A stretch of 64,000 nt of DNA from the NCBI RefSeq assembly GCF_000193495.2, contig NZ_AP023410.1, positions 434,001 through 498,000 on the forward strand. The letters run 5' to 3'. A model generated the notes under the pieces. It saw nothing but the letters and a program-made list of their open reading frames with translations. It did not search any database and had not been told where the DNA came from. Position 1 is the stretch's first letter. Each line of letters begins with the position of its first letter. Source of the DNA: Acetobacter aceti NBRC 14818 (GTDB taxonomy: Bacteria > Pseudomonadota > Alphaproteobacteria > Acetobacterales > Acetobacteraceae). A program made the translations under genes and the position numbers. Shown here piece by piece: positions 33,965-42,239 of the stretch.

Positions 33965-33993
33965 TTTGTAACTTTTATTTGAGATTATGACAA
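33965..33993 (-). promoter_or_regulatory. Putative promoter of the RT-nitrilase gene
   Basis: On the minus strand TTGTCA (33993-33988) is followed after 17 bases by TACAAA (33970-33965). Transcription would start near 33958, giving a leader of about 30 bases before ATG 33927. The region is AT-rich, so chance matches are possible. Confidence 0.4.
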
Positions 33994-34127
33994 GATCACG
34001 ACAATATGCTCCATGTGACTGTGATTTATAATTCATCAATATGATGCAGATATTGAAATCGAGAAGTATATTCGCCATCAAAGTGTGTCTAGAACCTTTT
34101 TCATGCCTCAACTAAGGTAGAAACCAC
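33994..34127. other. Noncoding spacer upstream of the RT-nitrilase gene
   Basis: No gene is visible on either strand. The sequence remains AT-rich up to about 34090, and becomes core-like at the fetB end, marking the right edge of the foreign segment. TTCATCAATAT (34032-34042) and ATATTGAA (34050-34057) could pair with a two-base bulge. I cannot say whether a noncoding RNA is made here. Confidence 0.4.
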
Positions 34128-34919
34128 TCACCGAACCCTCTCCAGCCTCAACCGCCCGCGCTCATCCGTCAGATGCAGGCACGTCAGCACCGCCGCTAGC
34201 GTAGCCCCGGCGAGGTTTCCGAAAATGACAAGGCTCATCAGCACAATCTGGTAGCGGGAGGCGGCGACAGGGCTCATCCCGGCAAGCAACTGTCCGGTCA
34301 TGATGCCGGGAAGCGTAACAAGTCCGGCTGCCGACATCTGGTTCAGTGTCGGGATCAGCGCCGTGCGGAGCGCCTTGCGGATGGGGTCTTCCAGCGCCTT
34401 CAGGCGTGTCGCGCCGAGCAGGATGCGGGCTTCGATAGCCGAGCGATCCCGTGTCACGGCGGTCAGCAGACTGTTCAGGGTGAGACTGGTGGCGTTCATC
34501 ACGTTGCCGATAATCAGCCCCGCCATGGGAATGGTAGCCCGTGCGGCGAACAGTGGGTGAGGGCGCAGGCTGGTGAGGAAGCCCATCGATGTCGCCAGAG
34601 CCGCGCCGAAAAGGATCGAAGCGCCAGCAATGCCGTAATGCCAGCGTGACACCATGCGTGATGTCTGACGGTTTCCTGCCTCGAAGGTTCCCGCGCACAG
34701 GATTACGGCGAGCACGGCGAATGTCAGGAACAGCGACGTCTGCCCAAACACAAACAGCAGCACATTGCCGATCAGCAGCAACTGCACCGACATGCGCAGC
34801 GCCGCGATGACAATGGACCGGCCCGTTTTCAGAGCCAGTATTTGCGAGGCAACCGCACAGGCGAGGATAAGGCAAGCCGCAATAGCAAGGTCAAAGGGCG
34901 TGATAAGGGCAGGGGCCAT
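34128..34919 (-). CDS. fetB: FetB-like metal-export ABC transporter permease (UPF0014)
   Basis: 263 residues, about six to seven membrane helices. It matches the UPF0014 permease family: MSVQLLLIGNVLLFVFG, then IPMAGLIIGNVMNATSLTLN, GATRLKALEDPIRKALRTALIP and LVTLPGIMTGQLLAGMSP, the best conserved block. With FetA it forms an inner-membrane exporter linked to iron homeostasis and oxidative stress resistance in E. coli. It starts 3 bases after the fetA stop, so they form an operon. Confidence 0.9.
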   Translation of the reverse strand: MAPALITPFDLAIAACLILACAVASQILALKTGRSIVIAALRMSVQLLLIGNVLLFVFGQTSLFLTFAVLAVILCAGTFEAGNRQTSRMVSRWHYGIAGASILFGAALATSMGFLTSLRPHPLFAARATIPMAGLIIGNVMNATSLTLNSLLTAVTRDRSAIEARILLGATRLKALEDPIRKALRTALIPTLNQMSAAGLVTLPGIMTGQLLAGMSPVAASRYQIVLMSLVIFGNLAGATLAAVLTCLHLTDERGRLRLERVR

Positions 34920-34922
34920 GCG

Positions 34923-35531
34923 TCAGGCTACCTCTTCCAGCCGACCATCCCGCAGGATGGCGCGCCGGTCGGCCAGACGTTCAACCTGAGCGGCATTATG
35001 CGACACCAGAACAATGATCCGGCCCTCGTTTTTCTGGCGTGTGATCAGGTCTTCGACCAATGAAGTGGATTGAGGATCAAGGGCGGAAGTCGGCTCATCC
35101 AGAAGCAGAACCTGTGGGTCGTGTAAAAGCCCCCTGACAAGAGCCAGTCTCTGTCGCTCACCGGTTGAGAGACCACGAAGCTCGGCAGTCAGCATCCGTT
35201 CAGGCAGGCCGACTGCTGAAATGAGAGCCCGGGCCTGCGGGGTGCCCGCAATATGGTCGCTGACGTGCTCGCTCCACCATCCCGGTTCCGCCGGAAAGTA
35301 GGCGACACGCTGCCGCCAGACATGGCCGGCCATGCTCAGGGAGTTTTCACCATCCAGAGTGAGTGTGCCGGTATGCGGGTCAAGGTCCGCGACCAGACGC
35401 AGCAACAGGGATTTGCCGCTACCTGATGCGCCAGTGATGGCCAGGCACTCGCCGTGCGCGACATGAAAGGTGACCGGACCGACCCGTTCAGACCTGAGTT
35501 TATCAGCAATAAGGCCGGTATTTTTGCTCAT
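34923..35531 (-). CDS. fetA: FetA-like ABC transporter ATP-binding protein
   Basis: 202 residues. Walker A GASGSGKSLLLRL, the signature LSTGERQRLALVRGL, Walker B VLLLDEPTSALDP and the switch histidine in VLVSHNAAQ are intact. The cytosolic ATPase pairs with the UPF0014 permease encoded immediately downstream. The small size and this partner identify it as FetA and not as a lipoprotein or sugar importer subunit. There is a spacer of about 200 bases to the divergent SDR gene, where both promoters should lie. Confidence 0.9.
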   Translation of the reverse strand: MSKNTGLIADKLRSERVGPVTFHVAHGECLAITGASGSGKSLLLRLVADLDPHTGTLTLDGENSLSMAGHVWRQRVAYFPAEPGWWSEHVSDHIAGTPQARALISAVGLPERMLTAELRGLSTGERQRLALVRGLLHDPQVLLLDEPTSALDPQSTSLVEDLITRQKNEGRIIVLVSHNAAQVERLADRRAILRDGRLEEVA

Positions 35532-35729
35532 GAATGACTTTTAGCGAAACGGCGGGAAGGCCGCAATTCCGCTGAAAATGCTGTGTTTTTATGTGAACAA
35601 TCCATAAGATACAAAAGTTTAATATCGTGAAATTGACGAAAATCATGGAGCCGACCGTCGAGTTGCGTGCTTGTTGCGCTCGCAGGTCAAACATCTGCTG
35701 TTCACATCTGCCTTCAGGGGAGAACGCAC

Positions 35730-36494
35730 ATGGCACGCGTAGCAGGAAAAGTAGCGATTATCAGTGGTGCGGCTTCGGGCATCGGCAAGGCGACCGCCAT
35801 GCTTCTGGCAAAGGAAGGCGCGTCTGTTGTTATCGGCGACCTGAAAGAGGAAGACGGTCAGAAGGCCGTTGCGGAAATCGAGGCGGCAGGCGGCAAGGCG
35901 CTGTTCGTCAAGCTCGACGTCAGCAAGGAAGCTGACTGGAAAGCGGCGATCGACGCAACGATCGCAAAATTCGGAAAACTGGATATTGCCGTCAACAATG
36001 CGGGCATCGCTTACACGGGCACCGTGGAGAGCACCGATCTCGCGCATTGGCAGCGTGTGATTTCAATCAACCTCGACGGTGTGTTCCTCGGCACGAAATA
36101 CGCCATTGAAGGCATGCGCAAGCATGGCAAGGGCGGGTCGATCGTCAACCTGTCCTCGATCGAGGGACTGGTCGGTGATCCGACGCTGGCCGCCTACAAC
36201 GCCAGCAAGGGCGGTGTGCGCCTGTTCACCAAATCATCCGCGCTGCACTGCGCCAAATCCGGCTATGCGATCCGCGTAAACTCGGTGCATCCGGGTTATA
36301 TCTGGACGCCGATGGTGGCTGGTCTCACCAATGAGCAAGCTGAAGCCAGACAGAAGCTGGTGGATCTGCATCCGCTCGGTCATCTTGGTGAGCCGGACGA
36401 TATTGCTTACGGCATTCTCTACCTCGCATCCGATGAATCCAAGTTCATGACGGGGAGCGAACTGGTGATCGACGGTGGTTACACCGCTCAGTAA
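35730..36494 (+). CDS. Short-chain dehydrogenase/reductase (SDR)
   Basis: 254 residues from ATG 35730, with AGGGGAG eight bases upstream (an earlier in-frame ATG lies before this site). Classical SDR motifs: IISGAASGIGKATAML (cofactor binding), VNNAGIAYTG, NLSSIEGLVG with catalytic Ser, AAYNASKGGVRLFTKS with Tyr and Lys, HPGYIWTPMV and SELVIDGGYTAQ. The acidic residue after the second strand (GDLKEED) suggests NAD rather than NADP preference. Similar enzymes oxidise secondary alcohols or reduce ketones. The substrate is unknown. A strong terminator follows. Confidence 0.9.
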   Translation: MARVAGKVAIISGAASGIGKATAMLLAKEGASVVIGDLKEEDGQKAVAEIEAAGGKALFVKLDVSKEADWKAAIDATIAKFGKLDIAVNNAGIAYTGTVESTDLAHWQRVISINLDGVFLGTKYAIEGMRKHGKGGSIVNLSSIEGLVGDPTLAAYNASKGGVRLFTKSSALHCAKSGYAIRVNSVHPGYIWTPMVAGLTNEQAEARQKLVDLHPLGHLGEPDDIAYGILYLASDESKFMTGSELVIDGGYTAQ

Positions 36495-36506
36495 CGAGCA
36501 GATCTG

Positions 36507-36537
36507 ACGCCCGCTGTGTCGTAGCATCAGCGGGCGT
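36507..36537. terminator. Strong bidirectional hairpin between SDR and transglutaminase-like genes
   Basis: A perfect 10-pair GC-rich stem (ACGCCCGCTG / CAGCGGGCGT) with an 11-base loop lies between the two convergent stop codons. It probably ends both transcripts, though T tracts are short. Confidence 0.7.
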
Positions 36538-36557
36538 TAATCTCGTCAGAAAATGAA

Positions 36558-37364
36558 TTAGCCGACTTCCAGTGTTGTCACATTGAATGACGACAGCATG
36601 TGCGGACCAAACGACGTGGAAATCGCCACGTCAGCCGCATCGCGCCCTCGTGCAATGACAATCCGACCGATACGCGGCTCATTGTGACGCGCATCCTGCG
36701 TGTACCAGCTCCCATCCATCCACACCTCGAACCACGCCGAAAAATCCATTGGATCGGGTAAAAGCGGCACACCGATATCGCCCAGATAGCCTGTGCAGTA
36801 GCGGGCCGGAATGTTCATGCAGCGGCAGAGCGTGACAGCCAGATGCGCGAAATCACGGCAGACGCCCGTGCCTTCACTCCATCCTTCCCATGCTGTGCGT
36901 GTGCAGCGGGCATTGGCGTAATTGAATTTGATGTGATTGTGCACATAATCGACAATGGCCTGTACACGCCCCCAGCCGGGAGCAATATGCCCGAACATGG
37001 ACCATGCGAATTCCGACAGCACATCCGTCTCACAGTAGCGGCTGCCCAACAGGAAAACGAGCAGATCGGAGGGCAGGTATTCCACGGGGGTCTGCTCTAC
37101 GCCCCATCCCTGTTTTTCCGGCAGGCCGCTGTCATAAATCGTAAAGTCAACCCATGTACGGAACCGTCCTGCGGGCGCAAGGAGGCGTGTGCAACGGTTA
37201 CCAAACCCGTCGATATAGCGCTGTACCGGGACGAAGGGATCGATTGAGGCTCGCTGAGGTGTCAGCAGATCATTTTCCCGCTCCGGACGAATATCGAGCA
37301 TCAGAACCAGAGGCGTTGGCGCAGGAAAGTCTATGGAAATGTCGTATCCGGCTCTGATTTCCAT
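36558..37364 (-). CDS. Transglutaminase-like family protein
   Basis: 268 residues from ATG 37364 (AAGGAAAGAGA upstream); the open frame extends to 37616 but that part is unlike the family. The N-terminal region LVLMLDIRPERE is a beta-sandwich typical of bacterial transglutaminase-like proteins. The papain-like core holds CRDFAHLAVTLCRCMNIPARY with the catalytic Cys, AWFEVWMDGSWYTQDARHN with His and Asp. Proteins of this kind are cysteine proteases or amide-modifying enzymes of uncertain role. No signal peptide is seen. Confidence 0.85.
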   Translation of the reverse strand: MEIRAGYDISIDFPAPTPLVLMLDIRPERENDLLTPQRASIDPFVPVQRYIDGFGNRCTRLLAPAGRFRTWVDFTIYDSGLPEKQGWGVEQTPVEYLPSDLLVFLLGSRYCETDVLSEFAWSMFGHIAPGWGRVQAIVDYVHNHIKFNYANARCTRTAWEGWSEGTGVCRDFAHLAVTLCRCMNIPARYCTGYLGDIGVPLLPDPMDFSAWFEVWMDGSWYTQDARHNEPRIGRIVIARGRDAADVAISTSFGPHMLSSFNVTTLEVG

Positions 37365-37555
37365 GAATTCTCTTTCCTTTTCGGGTCGTAACAAATGCAG
37401 CAATGGTGTTTCTAGCAACAGCAGACACGATCCTAGTCTGTAACGATCTTCAGGTGCTACAGTTCTCTTGAAGAAATTACTGTCTGCCCTTGAAGAAAGG
37501 CATGGCTTGTGTGAGTCCGGACAGCCAACCGTCCCAACCCGGGTATGAAAAATCG

Positions 37556-38383
37556 ATGACCGATAACCGTTCCCAGCTTTCTTCCTCGTCATTTCTGACG
37601 CCCGAAGATCCGTCACCTGTGATCGTGCATGGAGGAACCGATCCCCGGTCGCCTTTGCTGCTTGTCAGTGACCATGCGGGACAGGCCATTCCGTCTGTTC
37701 TGGGAGATCTGGGTGTGCCGGAAGAGGAGCGGGCCAGACATATTGGCTGGGATATCGGCATTGACGGGGTGGGGCGGACGCTGGCCGATCTGACCGGTGC
37801 CTTGTTGATCGAGCAGAGCTATTCACGGCTTGTAATCGACTGCAACCGTGCGCCGGGCCATGAGACCGCCATCGTGACCATTAGTGACGGGACACCTGTG
37901 CCAGCCAATCAGAATGTGAGCGCGACGGAAGCCGCACTTCGCACACAGGCCATCTTTGATCCCTATCACACCCGTATCGGTGAGGAACTGGATCGGCGTG
38001 AAGATGAAGGCATCGAGACTTTTCTGATCGCCCTGCATAGTTTCACGCCAGAGATGCAGAATTTCAGACGGCCTTGGCACTGCGGCGTGCTGCATAATCA
38101 TGACCCGCGTTTCGGACGGATCATCATCGACTGTCTGAGCGAGGAAGGTCTGACCGTCGGAGACAATGAGCCCTACGAACTGACGGACACGAGCGATTAC
38201 ACGGTTCCTGTGCATGGGGAGCGTCGCAAGATCCCTCATGTGGAGATCGAAATCCGGCAGGATCTGATCACGGCTGAACCCGGTCAGAAGGAATGGGCGG
38301 AGCGGCTCGCTCGCATTCTGCCTGAAGCCATGAAGCGCTATCATGAGCAGTATGGCAGCCACCCCACCACGGAAGCAGAGTAA
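37556..38383 (+). CDS. N-formylglutamate amidohydrolase family protein
   Basis: About 275 residues from ATG 37556; in-frame starts at 37490 (TTG) and 37502 (ATG) are possible, and none has a strong ribosome site. The family motifs are SPLLLVSDHAGQAIP, HIGWDIGIDGVGRTLAD, YSRLVIDCNRAPG, IALHSFTPEM and GVLHNHDPRFG. The enzyme type hydrolyses N-formyl amino acids (HutG in histidine breakdown); no other hut gene is present. Its stop overlaps the aroE start (TAATG), so it is translated together with aroE, coaE and dnaQ. Confidence 0.85.
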   Translation: MTDNRSQLSSSSFLTPEDPSPVIVHGGTDPRSPLLLVSDHAGQAIPSVLGDLGVPEEERARHIGWDIGIDGVGRTLADLTGALLIEQSYSRLVIDCNRAPGHETAIVTISDGTPVPANQNVSATEAALRTQAIFDPYHTRIGEELDRREDEGIETFLIALHSFTPEMQNFRRPWHCGVLHNHDPRFGRIIIDCLSEEGLTVGDNEPYELTDTSDYTVPVHGERRKIPHVEIEIRQDLITAEPGQKEWAERLARILPEAMKRYHEQYGSHPTTEAE

Positions 38384-39288
38384 TGAGTGAGTTCCGCATT
38401 ACCGGCAAAGCGAAACTGGCCGGTGTGATCGGTCACCCGGTGACGCATTCCCTGTCACCCGTGCTGCATAATTACTGGCTTGCCCGCAAGGAAATTGACG
38501 GTGCCTATGTGCCGCTGTCCGTCGCTCCGGACGTCTTTGTCACAGCCGTCAAAGGCTTGCAGGCATCGGGCTTCAGGGGTGCCAACGTCACCATTCCTCA
38601 TAAGGAAGCGGCTTTCGCCATCGCTGACGAGGTGGACCCAATGGCCCGCATCGCAGGGTCGGTCAACACGCTGGTGTTCCGTGAGGATGGCACCATCCAC
38701 GGCTCCTCCACAGATGGGTTTGGCTATATTGCGAACCTTGAAGCGGACGGAATTGATGTGACGGCGTTGGCCAACCGGGGACCGGCGCTGCTGCTCGGAG
38801 CGGGCGGGGCTGCGCGTTCCATCGCGACAAGCCTGCTGGAGAAAGGCTTTCAGGTCATTTTCTCCAATCGGACTGCCGAGCGTGCCGATGGGCTCGCAAA
38901 CGAACTCGACGCGGCATGGCGGCGCCATTTCCCGAAAGGTGATGCGCCCCGGCTTTCCACTGTCGCGTGGGATAAGTGGGAAGAGCAGCTGAGCGAGTTG
39001 GCGTTGGTGGTGAACACTACCTCGCTGGGGATGCAGGGCGGCCCCGCTCCAGACTGGACGCCGGATCTCAGTAGGGCGTCCAGTCATCTGGTCGTCTCGG
39101 ACATCGTGTATGTCCCGCAGGAAACGCTATTTCTTAAAGCGGCCAAAGAACGGGGACTGACAACATCAGGCGGGTTGGGGATGCTGCTGCATCAGGCACG
39201 TCCTGGCTTCAAGGCATGGTTCGGCGCAGACACAGAGGTCGATGAAGCCACGGCCGCGTATATTCGCGCCGCTCTGAACAAACGCTGA
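38383..39288 (+). CDS. aroE: Shikimate dehydrogenase
   Basis: 301 residues. Reduces 3-dehydroshikimate to shikimate with NADPH in aromatic amino acid synthesis. VIGHPVTHSLSPVLHN is the substrate-binding motif, NVTIPHKEAAF carries the catalytic lysine, DGFGYI the catalytic aspartate, and LLLGAGGAARSIA binds the cofactor; FSNRTAERAD is the NADP-phosphate loop. It overlaps the upstream gene by one base and stops 5 bases before coaE. Confidence 0.97.
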   Translation: MSEFRITGKAKLAGVIGHPVTHSLSPVLHNYWLARKEIDGAYVPLSVAPDVFVTAVKGLQASGFRGANVTIPHKEAAFAIADEVDPMARIAGSVNTLVFREDGTIHGSSTDGFGYIANLEADGIDVTALANRGPALLLGAGGAARSIATSLLEKGFQVIFSNRTAERADGLANELDAAWRRHFPKGDAPRLSTVAWDKWEEQLSELALVVNTTSLGMQGGPAPDWTPDLSRASSHLVVSDIVYVPQETLFLKAAKERGLTTSGGLGMLLHQARPGFKAWFGADTEVDEATAAYIRAALNKR

Positions 39289-39293
39289 TTCCC

Positions 39294-39896
39294 ATGAAAG
39301 TCCTGGGTCTTACTGGCGGAATTGGCATGGGCAAGACGACGGTGGCCCGTATGCTCAGTCGCGCCGGTTTCCCGGTTTTTGATTCAGACGCCACCGTGCA
39401 TCGTCTTCAGGGGCCGGGTGGCGCAGCCGTTCTTCCGATTGGAAAGCTCATTCCGGCTGCGTTGTTGAAAAACGCGCATGGTCAGCTTTCACTGGATCGG
39501 CTGGAACTCAGAAAAGCTGTGATGGCGCACCCTGATCTGATCAAGCAGCTTGAGAAAATCATTCATCCTCTGGTGTTTGCAGCCCGTGATCGGTTTTTCA
39601 AACGATGTCGTCGTCGGGGAGCGGACTGGGTCGTCATTGATGTTCCTCTGCTGTTCGAGACAGGCGGAGAAAAACATTGTGACAAGGTCGCTGTCGTTTC
39701 AGCGCCACGCCGTACGCAGGTCGCCCGGATTGCCCGCAGACGAGGCATGACACCTGCGGAGGCGCAGAGAATGATCGCCCGACAAATGCCAGACCACGAA
39801 AAACGGCGGCGTGCGGATGTGGTAATTCGCACAGGACTGTCGATGGCTGATACAAGGCGCGAGGTGAGGGCACTGATCAGGGAAATGCGCGCATGA
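39294..39896 (+). CDS. coaE: Dephospho-CoA kinase
   Basis: 200 residues. Last step of coenzyme A synthesis, phosphorylating the 3' hydroxyl of the ribose. The P-loop LTGGIGMGKTTVARML is at the N-terminus; DSDATVHRL and VIDVPLLFETGGE are the substrate-binding and lid-region motifs, and ARIARRRGMT carries the lid arginines. It overlaps dnaQ by 4 bases (ATGA). The aroE-coaE-dnaQ order is conserved in Alphaproteobacteria. Confidence 0.97.
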   Translation: MKVLGLTGGIGMGKTTVARMLSRAGFPVFDSDATVHRLQGPGGAAVLPIGKLIPAALLKNAHGQLSLDRLELRKAVMAHPDLIKQLEKIIHPLVFAARDRFFKRCRRRGADWVVIDVPLLFETGGEKHCDKVAVVSAPRRTQVARIARRRGMTPAEAQRMIARQMPDHEKRRRADVVIRTGLSMADTRREVRALIREMRA

Positions 39897-40594
39897 AACG
39901 CTCGGTTCTGTTCGATACGGAAACTACGGGGCTTGAGCCGACCAAAGGCGACCGTGTGATTGAAATCGCGGCGCTTGAACTGTTAGGCGATCTGCCGACC
40001 GGCAAGGCGTTTCATGTGCTGATCGACCCGGAGCGCGATATTCCGGAAGAGGCATCCCGTGTGCATGGCTTCACGCGGTCCGATCTGGAGGGGAAGCCGA
40101 AATTTGCCGCTATTGCCGATGATTTTCTGGAATTCATTGGTGATGATGAGCTGATTGCCCACAACGCAAGCTTCGATTTCGGGTTTATCAACGCCGAGAT
40201 GGAGCGTGCTGGCAGACCGCCTCTCGATCCCTCACGCAAGGTCGATACGCTGGAACTGGCGCGGGAACGCTTCCCCGGCATGCCCAACAGTCTCGATGCG
40301 CTGTGTCGCCGGTATGGCATCGACCTGTCAGAGCGCACGACCCATAACGCTCTGCTCGACTGCAAACTGCTGGCCGATGTCTATGTCGAACTCATGGGCG
40401 GTCGTCAGCATGGGCTGGGACTGGGCGGAGAGGACGGCAATGACTCACCGGTTGCACGTTACACGGGACCGGGACCGGGAACGAGAACGCCCGTTCTGAT
40501 ACAGCCGAGTGCAGAGACACTGGCGGCCCATGCTGCTTTTGTTGGAAAACTGTCTGATCCTGTCTGGACTGCAGGCGAGAAAACGGATGCCTGA
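39893..40594 (+). CDS. dnaQ: DNA polymerase III epsilon subunit (3'-5' proofreading exonuclease)
   Basis: 233 residues. DEDDh exonuclease motifs: Exo I LFDTETTGLEPTKGDRVIEI with Asp and Glu, Exo II IAHNASFDFGFINAEM, Exo III THNALLDCKLLADVY. It proofreads during replication as part of the polymerase III core. The C-terminus is shorter and more Gly/Pro-rich than in E. coli. The stop lies within a small hairpin shared with the convergent histidine kinase gene. Confidence 0.95.
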   Translation: MKRSVLFDTETTGLEPTKGDRVIEIAALELLGDLPTGKAFHVLIDPERDIPEEASRVHGFTRSDLEGKPKFAAIADDFLEFIGDDELIAHNASFDFGFINAEMERAGRPPLDPSRKVDTLELARERFPGMPNSLDALCRRYGIDLSERTTHNALLDCKLLADVYVELMGGRQHGLGLGGEDGNDSPVARYTGPGPGTRTPVLIQPSAETLAAHAAFVGKLSDPVWTAGEKTDA

Positions 40595-40604
40595 TCTTTC
40601 AGGC
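40589..40604. terminator. Compact hairpin spanning both convergent stop codons
   Basis: GCCTGATCTTTCAGGC forms a six-pair stem with a four-base loop. It contains the TGA of dnaQ on one strand and that of the histidine kinase on the other, and may act as a weak two-way terminator. Confidence 0.4.
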
Positions 40605-42209
40605 GACGAGCGTCACGACCGCCCGAAGTCCATTCGGTTTGCGGTTGTGCAGCACCACATCGCCGCCCTGACCACGAATGATCGTCCGGGTGATGGCCAG
40701 CCCCAGACCGGTGCCGCCAGTTTCCCTGTTACGGCTTTCCTCGCCCCGCACGAACGCTTCGAACATCCGCTCCAGATCGTCTTTCGGCAAGCCGGGACCG
40801 TCATCCTCAACCGTTACGGTCACCCGTCCATTACGCGGCGGGCGGATAGTCACCATCGCGTTGCCACCGTAATTGACGGCGTTATTGATCAGGTTGGTGA
40901 AGGCCCGTTTCAGTCCCATCGGGCGGCCTTTTGTCATCACCGTTCCATTGAAGTCGGCCAGAATGATCCGGTCGGCATCCGCCGGGCGACTCTCGGCAAC
41001 ATCATCAACAACTGTTTGTAAGAGCGCATGCAGGTCCAGCGTGATCAGGGGCTCACTGGCTGAGCTGTCCTTGCTGAATTCAAGCGTTGCTTCAACAAGG
41101 CACATCAATTCATTGATGTCATGAAGGAATTTTTCCCGCATTTCATCGTCTTCAATGAACTCGGCCCGTAATTTCATCCGCGTGATAGGGGTCCGGAGAT
41201 CATGACCGACCGCAGAAAGAATGCGTGTTCGTTCCGAAATGAATCGCCGGATACGGGCTGCCATCGCATTGAAGGCGGCGGCGGCCTGAGCCACTTCCAG
41301 CGGTCCTTCCTCGGACAACGGAGGTGAGGCGGCATCAGGCGCAAAAGCGGCGGCTGCGGCGGACAGTGTGCGGACCGGCAAAAGCAGGCGTCTGACGCCC
41401 CAGACAATCAGCAGGCCACTGCCAACCGTCATCAGGCCGAGCGCCAGTGGGAAGGTTGCTGAGTTGAACGGATTGGGCGCAGGCAGGCGATAACGAATGA
41501 CCAGCCATCGCGTATCATTGGGCAACTGAAAAGCCAGTCCCCGGTAGCGTTTTCTGTGATCCGGCAGCCATGCCACGCGCTTGGGTGGGAAGGGAAACAG
41601 CAGGTCTTTCAGGCGACGCTGTTCAAGAGACGGTCCGAGGCATTGGGGATCGGCAGAATGTTGTGGCTCCCCGTTAAAACTGCCGTCGGGCCCCTGATGT
41701 GTCAGGTCATGACAGAGTTCAGGAGGGCCACCGCCTCCTCCGCCAAATAAAGGTGCGTGCGTGCCGTTTCGAAAGAAGCGTAATTGAAAGGGAGGAGGCC
41801 CAGGGTGCGGCCCTCCTGGACCCGCCATGTCATCAAGTGGACTGTTCCTGAAACCTTCAGGGACAAAAAACAGCTTCTGGAACTCCAGCCAGCTTTCCTG
41901 CCGGACCATGTCCATGTCAGGCTCATCAGCGAGGCGTACGGAAAAGCTGGACGGAGGATCCAGCTCCCGCAATTCCTGATCCCGTTCTGCAGGAGGGTCT
42001 TCCGCGACTGAACGATAGATCATCAGGGTGCGAAGCAGATCCTGATGCGCGACGAACCGTTCATGGAACGTGATTCTGTCCATGGTCTCGACCACGAGCC
42101 CCATGACAGCCAGTCCCACGAAACCCACGGTCAGAAGCAGACTCATCCGTGCCGCAAGAGAGCGCGGCAGAAACCGGACGTGCCAATTCTGGGGAAAATG
42201 TCGGTTCAC
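40599..42209 (-). CDS. Sensor histidine kinase, EnvZ-like
   Basis: 536 residues. Membrane helix 1 (about 20-42), a periplasmic region (about 45-255), helix 2 (FPLALGLMTVGSGLLIVWGV), HAMP (about 280-330), HisKA with LSAVGHDLRTPITRMKL (phosphorylated His), and the ATPase domain with NLINNAVNYGG, VEDDGPGLP and GGTGLGLAI. The periplasmic part has an unusual Gly/Pro-rich tract (GPGGPHPGPPPF and LFGGGGGGPPEL). Together with the regulator 30 bases upstream it forms an OmpR/EnvZ-type system; the signal is unknown. Confidence 0.93.
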   Translation of the reverse strand: MNRHFPQNWHVRFLPRSLAARMSLLLTVGFVGLAVMGLVVETMDRITFHERFVAHQDLLRTLMIYRSVAEDPPAERDQELRELDPPSSFSVRLADEPDMDMVRQESWLEFQKLFFVPEGFRNSPLDDMAGPGGPHPGPPPFQLRFFRNGTHAPLFGGGGGGPPELCHDLTHQGPDGSFNGEPQHSADPQCLGPSLEQRRLKDLLFPFPPKRVAWLPDHRKRYRGLAFQLPNDTRWLVIRYRLPAPNPFNSATFPLALGLMTVGSGLLIVWGVRRLLLPVRTLSAAAAAFAPDAASPPLSEEGPLEVAQAAAAFNAMAARIRRFISERTRILSAVGHDLRTPITRMKLRAEFIEDDEMREKFLHDINELMCLVEATLEFSKDSSASEPLITLDLHALLQTVVDDVAESRPADADRIILADFNGTVMTKGRPMGLKRAFTNLINNAVNYGGNAMVTIRPPRNGRVTVTVEDDGPGLPKDDLERMFEAFVRGEESRNRETGGTGLGLAITRTIIRGQGGDVVLHNRKPNGLRAVVTLVA

Positions 42210-42239
42210 AGCGTCCGTAGCGCCGACAGGTCCGCCATA

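Noticed and set aside
30821..34115. Flanking direct repeats (TAGGTTGAAACGA-like and AAGGTAGAAACCA) as an integration site for the RT segment
   Set aside because: Only about 9-10 of 13 bases agree, which is expected by chance in AT-rich DNA.
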